NCBI GenBank assembly: GCA_004556155.1
Contig: SFIM01000002.1
Span: 62,001-126,000 of the forward strand
Origin: Clostridiales bacterium
GTDB taxonomy: Bacteria > Bacillota > Clostridia > Christensenellales > Aristaeellaceae
Length of the DNA: 64,000 nt
Direction: 5' to 3'
Below, one piece after another: positions 42,700 to 51,696 of the stretch. Within the stretch, counting starts at the first letter, position 1. Each line of letters begins with the position of its first letter. Both the position numbers and the translations under genes were made by a program. The notes under the pieces were generated by a model that had not been told where the DNA came from, did no database searches, and was given only the letters and a program-made list of their open reading frames with translations.

Positions 42700-44085
42700 T
42701 TATTGAAGCTCGTTTACCAGTTGCTTGAATATGCGCCCGCGCTGCTCGTAATCGCTGAATTGATCGAAGGACGCGCAGGCAGGCGACAGCAGCACGTTGC
42801 CGCCCGGCACAGCCAGACGGCGGCACAGCGCCACCATTTCGGGGTACTTTTCGGCGTGCTCGATGGCCGTATACCCCGCCGCAAGCAGGGCAGATTCAAT
42901 CTGCGGGGCCGTTGCGCCGCAAAGCACCACGCACTTGATCTGGCCGCTGGCGATGATCTCCCTGGCCAGCGCGTCAAAGGATACGTGCTTATCCGAGCCG
43001 CCCAGCACCAGCACCGTGGGCGCGCGCATGGTCTGCACGGCCTTGATGGTGGAGTCCACATTGGTGCCCTTGCTGTCGTTGTACCATTTTACGCCATCCA
43101 GCTCACGCACCAGCTCGATGCGGTGTTCTACGCCCTTAAAGGTGCGCAGCGCATGGCGGATGACGGCCGTGGGCACGCCGGAGGCACAGGCCATCATGGC
43201 CGCAGCCAGCGCGTTTTCCAGGTTATGCGGGCCGGGAATGTACACCTCGTCGGTTCTGCACACAGCCTTTTCCGCGCCATCCCAGCGAATGGTGATTTTA
43301 TCCTCGCGCACAAACGCGCCCTGCGGCACCTCCTGCGTGCGGGAAAACCAGGCCACCCGCGCGCGCAGGCCCTCGGCCATGGCGCGGCAGGCAGGATCGT
43401 CATAGTTGAGCACCGCTGTATCGGTTTCATTCTGGCGGGCGAAAATGCGGCGCTTCACCGCCGCGTAGTTCTCCATGGTATAGTGACGGTTCAGATGATC
43501 CTCGGTGATATTGAGCACCGCCGCCACGCGCGGATGGAAGGTATCCGTCGTTTCAAGCTGGAAGCTGGACACCTCAGCCACCAGCATATTCTCAGGCTTG
43601 CTGAGCATCGCGGCGGCGGACAGCGGATAGCCGATATTGCCCGCCACATAGGCAATTTTGCCCATGGCGCGGTAGATTTCCCCCAGCAGGGATACGGTTG
43701 TCGTTTTGCCGTTGGTGCCCGTCAGCGCCACCAGCGTGCCCTCGCACAGCTGGGAGGCAACCTCCAGTTCGCCCGTTACGGGAATGTTCATTTCACGGGC
43801 TTTGAGCACAATGGGCGAATCGATGGGCACGCCGGGGCTGATCAGCAGCACATCGCACTGCGGCAGCAGCGCTTCAGCGTCCTCGCCCAGATGCCACTCG
43901 CAGGGAAGCTCCCGCAGCGGCGCCAGCGTCTCCCCTAACTCCTGCTCGGTTTTACGGTCGTTCAGCAGCGGCACAGCCCCAAAGCGGCACAGCAGCTGCG
44001 CCACAGCGATACCGCTGCGCGCCATGCCCAGCACCAACACGCGCTTGCCCTGCCAATTCTCTTTTGCCTTTGTACGATCCAGCAT
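42700..44085 (-). CDS. murD: UDP-N-acetylmuramoylalanine-D-glutamate ligase
   Basis: 461 residues from the ATG at 44085, which follows GGGGGTG; the ATG at 44106 lacks a site. The Rossmann-like N-domain (RVLVLGMARSGIAVAQLL), the ATP loop LTGTNGKTTTVSLL near 120 and the C-terminal ligase domain (GVEHRIELVRELDGVKWYND) are in the Mur ligase order. It adds D-glutamate to UDP-MurNAc-L-Ala in the cytoplasm. It lies between mraY and ftsW. Confidence 0.96.
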   Translation of the reverse strand: MLDRTKAKENWQGKRVLVLGMARSGIAVAQLLCRFGAVPLLNDRKTEQELGETLAPLRELPCEWHLGEDAEALLPQCDVLLISPGVPIDSPIVLKAREMNIPVTGELEVASQLCEGTLVALTGTNGKTTTVSLLGEIYRAMGKIAYVAGNIGYPLSAAAMLSKPENMLVAEVSSFQLETTDTFHPRVAAVLNITEDHLNRHYTMENYAAVKRRIFARQNETDTAVLNYDDPACRAMAEGLRARVAWFSRTQEVPQGAFVREDKITIRWDGAEKAVCRTDEVYIPGPHNLENALAAAMMACASGVPTAVIRHALRTFKGVEHRIELVRELDGVKWYNDSKGTNVDSTIKAVQTMRAPTVLVLGGSDKHVSFDALAREIIASGQIKCVVLCGATAPQIESALLAAGYTAIEHAEKYPEMVALCRRLAVPGGNVLLSPACASFDQFSDYEQRGRIFKQLVNELQ

Positions 44086-44118
44086 GCAATCACCCCCGCA
44101 ATTCATTTTATGCCCGCG

Positions 44119-45189
44119 TCAGGCAAACCATTTCACAGCCGACAGAATCGCCAGCGCGGCCAGCGCCAGCGTCACAACGGCGTACATGGCCACGATCTGC
44201 GTTTCTTTCATGCCGCACATTTCAAAGTGATGATGGATGGGCGACATCTTGAAAATGCGCTTGCCCGTGCCTGTCTTTTTCTTGGTATATTTGAAATAGG
44301 CTGTTTGTAGCATCACCGACACCGAGCTCATCACGCAGGTGAAGCAGACCAGCAACAGCAGGAATTCGCACTTGAGCACCACCGCCGCGCCGACCATCAC
44401 GCCGCCGATGAACATGCTGCCCGTATCGCCCATGAAGATCTGCGCCGGATAGTGATTAAACCGCAAAAAGCCGATGGCCGCGCCCGCCAGCGTAAAGCAC
44501 AGGATGGCCACCGCATCGCGCGAGGTTTCACCAAGCAGCGCCTTTGCACCCGTCAGGCGGCTCATCAGCACGGCCAGCACGCCAAAGGCGATCATGCCCA
44601 CCACCGTCACCGAGGACAGCAGCCCGTCCAGCCCATCCTGCAGGTTGGCGCTGTTGGTCATAAACAGCACCGTCAGGGTGATCAGCGGAATGTAGAAAAT
44701 ACCCAGGTTCCAGGTTTTTCCGGTGAAGGGCAGAATCACGTCGCTGCCCACATAGGAATACGCCCAAATCGAAAAGGCCAGACCCACCACCAGCTGGCCG
44801 GCCACCTTCTGCATAGGCTTAAGGCCCTCGTGGTTCTTTTTTACATCCTTGGTATAGTCGTCGGTAAAGCCGATGGCCATCGCACCCAGCGCCACAAACA
44901 GCAGCCCCCACAGGCCGTTATCCAGCGTCCACCAGCGGGCAAGCTCGCCGCCGTTCTTTGCAAGGCGGCTGTAGTTGAGCGCGGCAAACAGCACCGTCAC
45001 CACCACCGTGACCAGGCCGATCACCAGGCCGCCCATATTGGGCGTGCCCTTTTTGTTCAGGTGCGTTTGCGGGCCAAGCTCATACATGGTCTGGCCAAAC
45101 TTCAGCTTGCGCAGTTCTTTGATGCAGCCGGGCATCAGAATCAGCATCAGCGCCACGGCCAGGACAGGAGCGGCAAACAGGTACAGCAT
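44119..45189 (-). CDS. mraY: Phospho-MurNAc-pentapeptide transferase
   Basis: 356 residues, about ten transmembrane helices. The cytoplasmic active-site loops are present: GFTDDYTKD with the first aspartates, NLQDGLDGL with the nucleophile region, and MGDTGSMFIGG near 250. The Thr usual in NLTDGLDG is Gln here. It transfers phospho-MurNAc-pentapeptide to undecaprenyl phosphate to make lipid I. AAAAGGAGA precedes the ATG. Confidence 0.96.
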   Translation of the reverse strand: MLYLFAAPVLAVALMLILMPGCIKELRKLKFGQTMYELGPQTHLNKKGTPNMGGLVIGLVTVVVTVLFAALNYSRLAKNGGELARWWTLDNGLWGLLFVALGAMAIGFTDDYTKDVKKNHEGLKPMQKVAGQLVVGLAFSIWAYSYVGSDVILPFTGKTWNLGIFYIPLITLTVLFMTNSANLQDGLDGLLSSVTVVGMIAFGVLAVLMSRLTGAKALLGETSRDAVAILCFTLAGAAIGFLRFNHYPAQIFMGDTGSMFIGGVMVGAAVVLKCEFLLLLVCFTCVMSSVSVMLQTAYFKYTKKKTGTGKRIFKMSPIHHHFEMCGMKETQIVAMYAVVTLALAALAILSAVKWFA

Positions 45190-45212
45190 GCGTATCTCTC
45201 CTTTTGGGTTAC

Positions 45213-46676
45213 TCAGTTTTTATGGGCGCGCATATCGGCAAGCAGCTCTTTTACCACGATTTTCTCATCAAAGGGATGCTTTTCGCCGCGGATCTCCTGA
45301 TAGGTTTCATGGCCCTTGCCTGCCAGCACCACCACGTCGCCATCGCGGGCGATTTCCAGCGCATAGCGGATGGCCTCGCGGCGGTTCTCAATCACGGTAT
45401 ACGCACCCTTGGTGTGGCGGATGCCCTCCTCGATGGCGGCCAAAATCTGATAGGGATCCTCGCTGCGCGGGTTGTCGGAGGTCAGAATGGAAAAGTCTGC
45501 CAGCCTCCCGCCGATCTCGCCCATCATGGGACGCTTGCCATGGTCGCGGTCGCCGCCGCAGCCAAACAACGCGATCACGCGGCCGCGGGTAAAGTCGCGC
45601 ACGGCCTTGAGGATGTTTTCCAGCGCGTCGGGCGAATGCGAATAATCCAGGATCACTTTGTAGGGCGTATCGGTATCCAGCATTTCGGCGCGGCCAGGCA
45701 CGGCGCGCACGCTTTCCAGCCCCTTGACGATATCATCCATCGATACCCCTAACAGCAGCGCCGCAGAAGCCGCCGTAAGGGCGTTATACACGTTAAAGAT
45801 GCCCGTCATTTGCAGCTTGATCTGCCGCTCTCCGCGCTTATTGACGCACATGCGGAAGGAAACGCCGTTCTCAGTGATCTCGATATCGCGGGCGTAAATC
45901 TCCGCGTCGGAGCTGATACCATAGCAGGTATAAGGAATCTGAATATCGGCCAGGATTTTGCGCGTGCTCTCGTCATCCACATTGAGAGCGGCGGCACGGG
46001 TATAGCGCGGGGTAAAGAACACCTTTTTGGCCTCAAAGTACTTGTCCATCGTGCCAAAATAATCCAGGTGATCCTGTGACAGGTTGGTATAGCAGCCCAC
46101 ATCGTACAGGATGCCGTCCACGCGGTGCATAGCCGTGGCATGCGCGGACACCTCCATTACCACCGCCTGCACCTGCTGATCGGCCATGTGGCGCAGAAGG
46201 CCCTGCAGCTCGTCCGCCTCGGGCGTAGTCATGCTGCCATGGATAAAGGTGCTGCCAATCATATTGCCCGTGGTACCAATCAGACCGCATTTGTAGCCGG
46301 CCTGCTCCAAAATGGCCTTGATCAGATAGCTGGTGGTCGTTTTGCCCTTGGTGCCGGTGATGCCCACCATTTTCATCTGCCGTGCCGGATGGCCGTACAG
46401 CTCGGCGCACATGGGGCCGAAAGCAAGGCGGGTATCGGTAACCAGCAGCTGGGGCACGTCCAGGGGCAGAAAGCGCTCCACCACCAGCGCCGCCGCGCCA
46501 TTCTGCACAGCCTGGGCAGCGTAATCGTGCGCGTCAAAGCGCGCGCCGGAAATGCAGAAGAACAGCCCCCGCTCGGTTTTCTTGCGGCTGTCCATGCAGG
46601 GCAGCAGTACCTCGCAGTCGCCCCGTCTTTCCGTTACATACTGCGCGCACGCGCGCGCCAGATCGCTCAGCTTCAT
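45213..46676 (-). CDS. murE: UDP-MurNAc-tripeptide synthetase (meso-DAP type)
   Basis: 487 residues. ATP loop GTKGKTTTSYL at about 108-118 and the central domain sequence CYTNLSQDHLDYFGTMDKYF mark a Mur ligase. The substrate loop SDNPRSEDP near 400 has the DNPR motif of enzymes that add meso-diaminopimelate rather than lysine. GGGAGG precedes the ATG. In most Firmicutes clusters murF follows; here mraY comes next and murF is missing. Confidence 0.95.
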   Translation of the reverse strand: MKLSDLARACAQYVTERRGDCEVLLPCMDSRKKTERGLFFCISGARFDAHDYAAQAVQNGAAALVVERFLPLDVPQLLVTDTRLAFGPMCAELYGHPARQMKMVGITGTKGKTTTSYLIKAILEQAGYKCGLIGTTGNMIGSTFIHGSMTTPEADELQGLLRHMADQQVQAVVMEVSAHATAMHRVDGILYDVGCYTNLSQDHLDYFGTMDKYFEAKKVFFTPRYTRAAALNVDDESTRKILADIQIPYTCYGISSDAEIYARDIEITENGVSFRMCVNKRGERQIKLQMTGIFNVYNALTAASAALLLGVSMDDIVKGLESVRAVPGRAEMLDTDTPYKVILDYSHSPDALENILKAVRDFTRGRVIALFGCGGDRDHGKRPMMGEIGGRLADFSILTSDNPRSEDPYQILAAIEEGIRHTKGAYTVIENRREAIRYALEIARDGDVVVLAGKGHETYQEIRGEKHPFDEKIVVKELLADMRAHKN

Positions 46677-46741
46677 TGCCTGTTCCTCCCGCTTATTTAC
46701 AACCTATATATTATATCCAAATTATTCCCGTTTGACAACCT

Positions 46742-48856
46742 TTAGGGCATGGCAAACGATACTTTTACCGTGCTGCCCTGGGCGGCATAGGCACCATAGG
46801 CCGGAGACTGTCTGACGGCCACGCCGCTGCCGCTGATTTCCAGTTCAAAGCCCCGCGCGCGCAGGGCGCGGCTGGCCTCCACCACGGACAGGCCGATCAC
46901 GTCGGGCACGCAGACCATGATATCAGGCGTCACCGTCTGCTGTTCGGCGGTATAGAGCATCACCTGCCCCCCTGCGTTCAGCATGGCGCCAGCGGCAGGC
47001 ATCTGGGCGGTAACAGTTGCGCCCACGCCATCCGTTTCGTATTTTAGGCCCAGGCTGCGCAGGCGCTTGACCGCCTCGTCCAGCGTCCAGCCCTGAAAAT
47101 CGGGTATCTCCACCCGTTGCTCCTGGGCTGCACCGGCCTTTTCATAGCCCAAATAGTTGAGTGTATCTTCGATAATCTGCCGTGCAAAGGGCGCAGCCGT
47201 GGTGCCGCCATAGTCCACCGGCACATCGGCAGCATTGACAATGACCAGCACGGCAAAGCGCGGAGCGTCGGCGGGCGCAAAGCCGATAAAGGAACCAATG
47301 TGCACGCTGCTGGATACCTTACCGTCGATGTACACCTGCGCCGTGCCCGTCTTGCCGCCCACGCGGTAGCCCTCGATATAGGCGTTTTTACCGCCGCCTT
47401 CGCTGACTACCTTTTCCAGCAGTTCGCGCATGGTCTGGGAGGTTTCAGCCCGGATGGGGCTGGCCACCACCTGCGGCGCGGTGCGCTGCACAATACCGCC
47501 GTCCTCATCCAAAATGGCGGAGACGATATAGGGCTTCATCAGCTTGCCGCCATTGACCACAGAAGAAAAGGCCGTGATCATCTGGATAGGCGTGACGGCT
47601 ACGCTCTGACCAAAGCCGATGCGCGCCAAATCGACGTTTTTGACATAGCGGCTGTTAATCAGGATGCCCGTGCCCTCGCCGGGCAAATCCACGCCTGTGC
47701 GCACGCCCAGCCCAAAGGCGCGCAGGTATTGATAGAGCCGCTGTGTGCCCATACGCAGCGCCAGGGTGACAAACACCGGATTGCAGCTGTTTTTCAGTCC
47801 CTCGGCCAGCGTTTCGTGGCCATGGCTCTTTTTCCAGCAGCGGATGGTATCACCGTCCACCCGGATACTGCCAGTGCACTGGAAGGTATCCCCCACGCTG
47901 GCCACGCCGGCATCCAGCGCCGCGGCGCAGGTCAGGCTTTTAAAGGTCGATCCCGGCTCATAAGCGTCGCTGACAGCGCTGATGCGCATCAGCTCGGTCA
48001 GCGTTTGGATATCGTCGCGCGGCGGGCTGTTGGGATCGTAATCAGGCTTCATGCACAAAGCCAGAATCGCGCCGGTGTTCACATCCATCACAATACTGGT
48101 GACGGATTTGGCGTTATTGACCTGGATGCACTCGCGCATGGCGCGCTCCACAAAGCTCTGGATGCTCGCGTCGATGGTCAGCTGCACCGTGTTGCCCGTT
48201 TGCGGGGCAATGTAGGTGGTATTGCTTTGCGGCATGGTGCGCGCCTTGCGGTCCACCTCGGTCAGCAGGATGCCATCTTCGCCCTTGAGCACCGCGTCGT
48301 ACTGCTGCTCCAGCCCTGACTGGCCTTCGGAATCCACATTGGTCAAACCAAGCGCCTGAGCAAGAAACTGCCCCTTGATGTAAACACGCCGCGTATCCTC
48401 CGAGAAGGACAGCCCCTGCAGCAGCTTTGCGGCGGATTCATCCTGCGCGCGCAGCGTACGGATGGCGTCCACCGTGGCGCGGGGCACCTGCCGCTTGAGG
48501 ACGACAGAGGCGTAGTTTTTGTTTTTCAGCTTATTGAGGATCGTCTGCTGCTCAACATCCAGCAGCTCGGCCATGCGCGCGGCGAAGGCCGCATCCTCCG
48601 TCACCTTGCGGGGATTTACGGATACGATATAGGCCGTGGTGCTCAGTGCCAGCGTTTCCCCATTGCGATCCACAATGCTGCCGCGCCGTGCCTCCACCTT
48701 GCCCTCCTGCGTCCACTGGCGCACGCCGCGGGCTGTAAGCGCCTCCCCCTGTATAACAGTAAGGCTGATGATACGCGCCACGATCGCGCCAAACAGCGCC
48801 GTAAGCACCACCATCAGCTTCCAGATTCTTTTGCGTATGAGCAGTTCCGCGCGCAT
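46742..48856 (-). CDS. Division transpeptidase with PASTA domains (FtsI/SpoVD type)
   Basis: 704 residues. One membrane helix (about 12-34) is followed by the PBP dimerisation region (RRGSIVDRNGETLALS) and a penicillin-binding domain. Catalytic motifs are all present: SxxK as STFK near 304, SxN as SCN near 353 and KTG near 501. Two PASTA domains close the protein (about 580-640 and 640-704), as in B. subtilis SpoVD and PBP2B. It crosslinks septal peptidoglycan. With one such gene here I cannot tell whether it serves vegetative division, sporulation or both. Confidence 0.93.
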   Translation of the reverse strand: MRAELLIRKRIWKLMVVLTALFGAIVARIISLTVIQGEALTARGVRQWTQEGKVEARRGSIVDRNGETLALSTTAYIVSVNPRKVTEDAAFAARMAELLDVEQQTILNKLKNKNYASVVLKRQVPRATVDAIRTLRAQDESAAKLLQGLSFSEDTRRVYIKGQFLAQALGLTNVDSEGQSGLEQQYDAVLKGEDGILLTEVDRKARTMPQSNTTYIAPQTGNTVQLTIDASIQSFVERAMRECIQVNNAKSVTSIVMDVNTGAILALCMKPDYDPNSPPRDDIQTLTELMRISAVSDAYEPGSTFKSLTCAAALDAGVASVGDTFQCTGSIRVDGDTIRCWKKSHGHETLAEGLKNSCNPVFVTLALRMGTQRLYQYLRAFGLGVRTGVDLPGEGTGILINSRYVKNVDLARIGFGQSVAVTPIQMITAFSSVVNGGKLMKPYIVSAILDEDGGIVQRTAPQVVASPIRAETSQTMRELLEKVVSEGGGKNAYIEGYRVGGKTGTAQVYIDGKVSSSVHIGSFIGFAPADAPRFAVLVIVNAADVPVDYGGTTAAPFARQIIEDTLNYLGYEKAGAAQEQRVEIPDFQGWTLDEAVKRLRSLGLKYETDGVGATVTAQMPAAGAMLNAGGQVMLYTAEQQTVTPDIMVCVPDVIGLSVVEASRALRARGFELEISGSGVAVRQSPAYGAYAAQGSTVKVSFAMP

Positions 48857-48895
48857 AAAAAATCCCCCTCATTGTACGCGCGCCCGCCCCGGCGC

Positions 48896-49408
48896 TTAAC
48901 GCCAGGCTGCGACGCTGCCGGCGGAGAGGGAGGAATCCGCATTGGCAGGCCGGGTATTGGGCGCGTAGATTTCAATCGGCTTTACGCCCTGGCTGGATAC
49001 CATGCCCAGCCGCTGCGCCGCCTGATAGCAGATGGTGGATGAATCGCGCGCCCGCGCCACCTCCACCTGCAATTCCGTAATTTCCTTTTGCAGGCTCTGC
49101 ATATCGTTGACAATCTGCTGGCGGTTCTTGTACACAGCCGAGCGATTGGACACCGCGCTCAGATAAAAAATGGACAGAATAAACACGGCGATCACCACCA
49201 GCGCTGCGGCCGCCCTCATAGGCACGCCCGCATATTCGCGCCGGCGGCGTACGCTGTTGGGCGCGGAATAGCTCATGCGCCCATCGTAATCCACGCTTGC
49301 CTCTGCCGCAGGCACGCGCACATTGCTATGCACATGCATTCTTTCAAAGGGCTGGGTTTGACGGCCCGCCACGGCATAGGGCATGTTCGGATTTCTTGCC
49401 AACGACAT
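48896..49408 (-). CDS. ftsL: FtsL-like divisome protein
   Basis: 170 residues. A cytoplasmic N-terminus of about 65 residues leads to one helix (about 66-86) and a coiled coil of about 35 residues (VYKNRQQIVNDMQSLQKEI), then a proline- and serine-rich tail. Size, topology and place between mraZ and the PBP gene match FtsL; sequence alone would only say septum-formation initiator type. rsmH, which normally lies between mraZ and ftsL, is absent. Confidence 0.75.
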   Translation of the reverse strand: MSLARNPNMPYAVAGRQTQPFERMHVHSNVRVPAAEASVDYDGRMSYSAPNSVRRRREYAGVPMRAAAALVVIAVFILSIFYLSAVSNRSAVYKNRQQIVNDMQSLQKEITELQVEVARARDSSTICYQAAQRLGMVSSQGVKPIEIYAPNTRPANADSSLSAGSVAAWR

Positions 49409-49446
49409 TTCAGTTTATCCTTTCAATCGGTTCGCTTAGAACCTGG

Positions 49447-49953
49447 TCAATTGTTTTTACGGGCGGCAATTTCAGCCTCGAAAGCCAGCACATCGGGGAT
49501 TTCAGCCTCAAAGGCTTCTTCCTCGCTCTGCGCATCTTCATTACGCATCACGCGGATATGCGTACCCGCGCCGCTGACCTCCACATCCTTGGCGTCTTGC
49601 AGAAAACGTACGCGCAGTTTTTGGGGCAGCAGCACGCGGCCCTGCGCGTCGCACTCGCAATCATCATAGGTATATTTGGAAAACAGGTTGATAACCCGTT
49701 CCATACGCATGTCCTTTTCGGCCAGCTCCAGCAAAGAGCAGTAGTACAGCTCCCACTCATGCTGCGGATAGATGGCGATGGCCTTAAAGTCCGGCGTCAT
49801 GCAGATGTAAAACCGATCCCCCAACGCCTGGCGGAAGGACGCGGGCACGATCATGCGCCCCTTCGTATCCAAGCCGTGGACGTACGCGCCGCGGAAGCCA
49901 CGGCGAAGCAGATGGCGATACTTATCCAGCAGTGCAGACTGGGCAGGCGTCAT
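49447..49953 (-). CDS. mraZ: Transcriptional regulator MraZ
   Basis: 168 residues from the ATG at 49953. The longest frame starts at 50031, but that ATG lies inside the -10 element, so it cannot be in the mRNA. AAGG lies 5 bases before 49953; a GTG at 49977 behind AAGGTGG is an alternative. Two AbrB-like swapped-hairpin halves are visible, GFRGAYVHGLDTKGRMIVP and DDCECDAQGRVLLPQKLR. The C-terminus has an extra acidic tail of about 30 residues. MraZ forms a ring and represses its own division cluster by binding direct repeats after the promoter, which are seen here. Confidence 0.9.
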   Translation of the reverse strand: MTPAQSALLDKYRHLLRRGFRGAYVHGLDTKGRMIVPASFRQALGDRFYICMTPDFKAIAIYPQHEWELYYCSLLELAEKDMRMERVINLFSKYTYDDCECDAQGRVLLPQKLRVRFLQDAKDVEVSGAGTHIRVMRNEDAQSEEEAFEAEIPDVLAFEAEIAARKNN

Positions 49954-49973
49954 TTCCGCCTTGCGCTCTTCTT

Positions 49974-50058
49974 CCACACTGTCCACCACCTTTTCCGCCA
50001 CTTCGTACCACTTTCTGGGTCGTGCTACCATTATGAACCACTTTTTTCAATTCGTCAA
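49974..50058 (-). promoter_or_regulatory. Promoter of the mraZ cluster with phased MraZ boxes
   Basis: Minus-strand TTGACG (50053-50058), 17-bp spacer, CATAAT (50030-50035). GTGG boxes follow on the same strand: AAAGTGG at 50038-50044 and 50008-50014, GAAGTGG at 49998-50004, AAGGTGG at 49986-49992 and AGTGTGG at 49974-49980. The first three are in 10-bp register. Direct TGGG/GTGG-type repeats with one-turn spacing downstream of the promoter are the known MraZ operator. Confidence 0.75.
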
Positions 50059-50373
50059 CTGCGTGGTAAATACTTTGGGACGGATTTTCGTTACACTTTT
50101 GAAACATTTGTTTTGTTTTAGGAATAGGTGTTCGTATTCAATTTGCAAACTGTTCGCATTTAGCGGGCATTTGCCATAATATCCCAGCATTTTATTGCGC
50201 ATTATATACAGTTAATCTGCAAATAATTATATATTTTATATAAATTTTTACGTCATAAAAACTTAATTTTCTTTGGCCGCAAGCCAACATTTTTGATCCT
50301 CAGCGCCTATTTGAGCTCCATTTACAGGCTATATTCTACTGTTTTCCCACCATATGGCATGCATTCCCCACAA
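50059..50373. other. AT-rich spacer upstream of the mraZ promoter
   Basis: About 315 bp, strongly AT-rich at 50200-50260. No reading frame, RNA gene or T-run hairpin was found before the terminator at 50374. Confidence 0.6.
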
Positions 50374-50404
50374 ATAAAAAAAGACGCTCCACACAAGCGT
50401 CTTT
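50374..50404 (-). terminator. Terminator of the phosphoesterase operon
   Basis: 9-bp stem, AAAGACGCT with AGCGTCTTT on the minus strand, followed by a run of T (TTTTTTTATT). Confidence 0.9.
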
Positions 50405-50444
50405 CGTTGCGATTTTAAGTGGTGCTTTCGCCCAAATTCTGGGT

Positions 50445-51146
50445 TTACTCCCCACTTTGCGTGATCTGTGCCAGCTTAAAGCCCAATCCATCGCAGGCAA
50501 CGTAGTGGTAACGCACGCCGTCCACCTGGCCGGAATAGGCTGTCTTGATGGATGCGCCATGCAGATGTCCATACACCACGTCGTTCACATGGAACTCCGC
50601 CATCAGGTCGGATACGCGTGTGCGCACACCGCCCTCGCCAAGGGGGGGGAAGTGGGTGAGCGCGACCACCGGGCCGTCAGGGCTGCGCTTGCGCGCGCAC
50701 TCTAACGACATGCGCAGGCGCAATAACTCCCGGGCGTAGAGGCGCTCATTCTCGATATCTCCCGCGCTCTGCGGGCATGTCCACCCGCGCGAACCGCAGA
50801 AAGTAATACCCTCCAGCGTCATCGCGTCGTTCTGCAGGGCGTACATGCCCTCTGGCAACGCCTCGCGCACACGGGTAAGCGAGCTCCACCAGTAATCATG
50901 GTTGCCGCGCAGCAGGATCTTGCGCCCCGGCAGGGCGGCGATGGCGTGCAGATCGTCCAGCGCATGCTCCAGCTGCATCGCCCAGCTGATATCGCCTGGG
51001 ATCAGCACCACATCCTGCGTTGTTACGCGCGCGCGCCAATCCTGACAGATTTTCTCCCAATGGCCTTCCCAATGCGCGCCAAAAACGGCCATCGGCTTAT
51101 CATCGCCGCCTGGCAAATGCAAATCGCCGATGGCATAAACGATCAT
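50445..51146 (-). CDS. Calcineurin-like metallophosphoesterase
   Basis: 233 residues. All core metal motifs are present: GDLHLPG at 7-13, GDISWAM near 51, GNHDYWW near 80, THFPP near 164 and GHLHG near 194. Two metal ions are expected in the active site. The family cleaves phosphomonoesters or diesters; the substrate is unknown. The start overlaps the 3' end of the zinc-finger gene by 4 bp, so the pair is one operon. Confidence 0.88.
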   Translation of the reverse strand: MIVYAIGDLHLPGGDDKPMAVFGAHWEGHWEKICQDWRARVTTQDVVLIPGDISWAMQLEHALDDLHAIAALPGRKILLRGNHDYWWSSLTRVREALPEGMYALQNDAMTLEGITFCGSRGWTCPQSAGDIENERLYARELLRLRMSLECARKRSPDGPVVALTHFPPLGEGGVRTRVSDLMAEFHVNDVVYGHLHGASIKTAYSGQVDGVRYHYVACDGLGFKLAQITQSGE

Positions 51147-51562
51147 TTTTTACCCTTCCGAGGCTTGCCGATGTTCTCTTCATCATCGAAGTCATTGTCG
51201 TCCTCGTCCTCATCCTCTTCCTCGCCCAGAGCTTCCAGCGACATCGCGCCGTCGGGATCCTCCTCGGTATCAGGAATGATTTCATCCATGGTGCTGATGG
51301 GATCGATATCCAGCGCAGCCTCCCCGGATACGGGGATGTTCTCGCTTTCGGTATCGTCGTTATTCTCCTCGCCGCTCATTTCCTTATAGCAGAACAGGCA
51401 CACATCCTTGCCGGGCATCACGGGATGCTCGCCACACACAGTGCACATTTCAATTTCATCACGAACGGGCTCGCCCTTCATTTCCATGCGGCAGATTTTG
51501 CAGTACTGTTCGCCGTCCAGGATATAGTTCAGCTCGCAGCGAGGGCATTTGGTCAACGTCAT
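51143..51562 (-). CDS. Zinc-ribbon protein with acidic tail
   Basis: 139 residues. Four CxxC pairs in the first 60 residues (CPRC, CKIC, CTVC, CLFC) make two zinc sites. From about 62 the chain is very acidic and low in complexity, then ends in a basic stretch (GKPRKGKK). AAGGAGT precedes the ATG. No enzymatic domain was seen. Coupling with the phosphoesterase gene suggests a shared task, which I cannot name. Confidence 0.75.
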   Translation of the reverse strand: MTLTKCPRCELNYILDGEQYCKICRMEMKGEPVRDEIEMCTVCGEHPVMPGKDVCLFCYKEMSGEENNDDTESENIPVSGEAALDIDPISTMDEIIPDTEEDPDGAMSLEALGEEEDEDEDDNDFDDEENIGKPRKGKK

Positions 51563-51621
51563 AGTAAAGACTCCTTTATGCTATGCCACGGATTTCCATG
51601 GCAGATAATTGGCAAAGCAAA

Positions 51622-51650
51622 TTGACTTTGCGGGCCGTTTGTTTTACGCT
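51622..51650 (+). promoter_or_regulatory. Likely promoter of the CAP-domain gene
   Basis: TTGACT (51622-51627), 17-bp spacer, TACGCT (51645-51650), 47 bases before the start codon. The -10 matches only in part. Confidence 0.45.
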
Positions 51651-51696
51651 TTTATTGCGGCATCGTAATACATTTGCAACAAATACGGAGGTACAT

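Noticed and set aside
49954..50031. 26-residue N-terminal extension of MraZ
   Set aside because: The first ATG is inside the -10 hexamer and the segment carries operator boxes, so it is leader.
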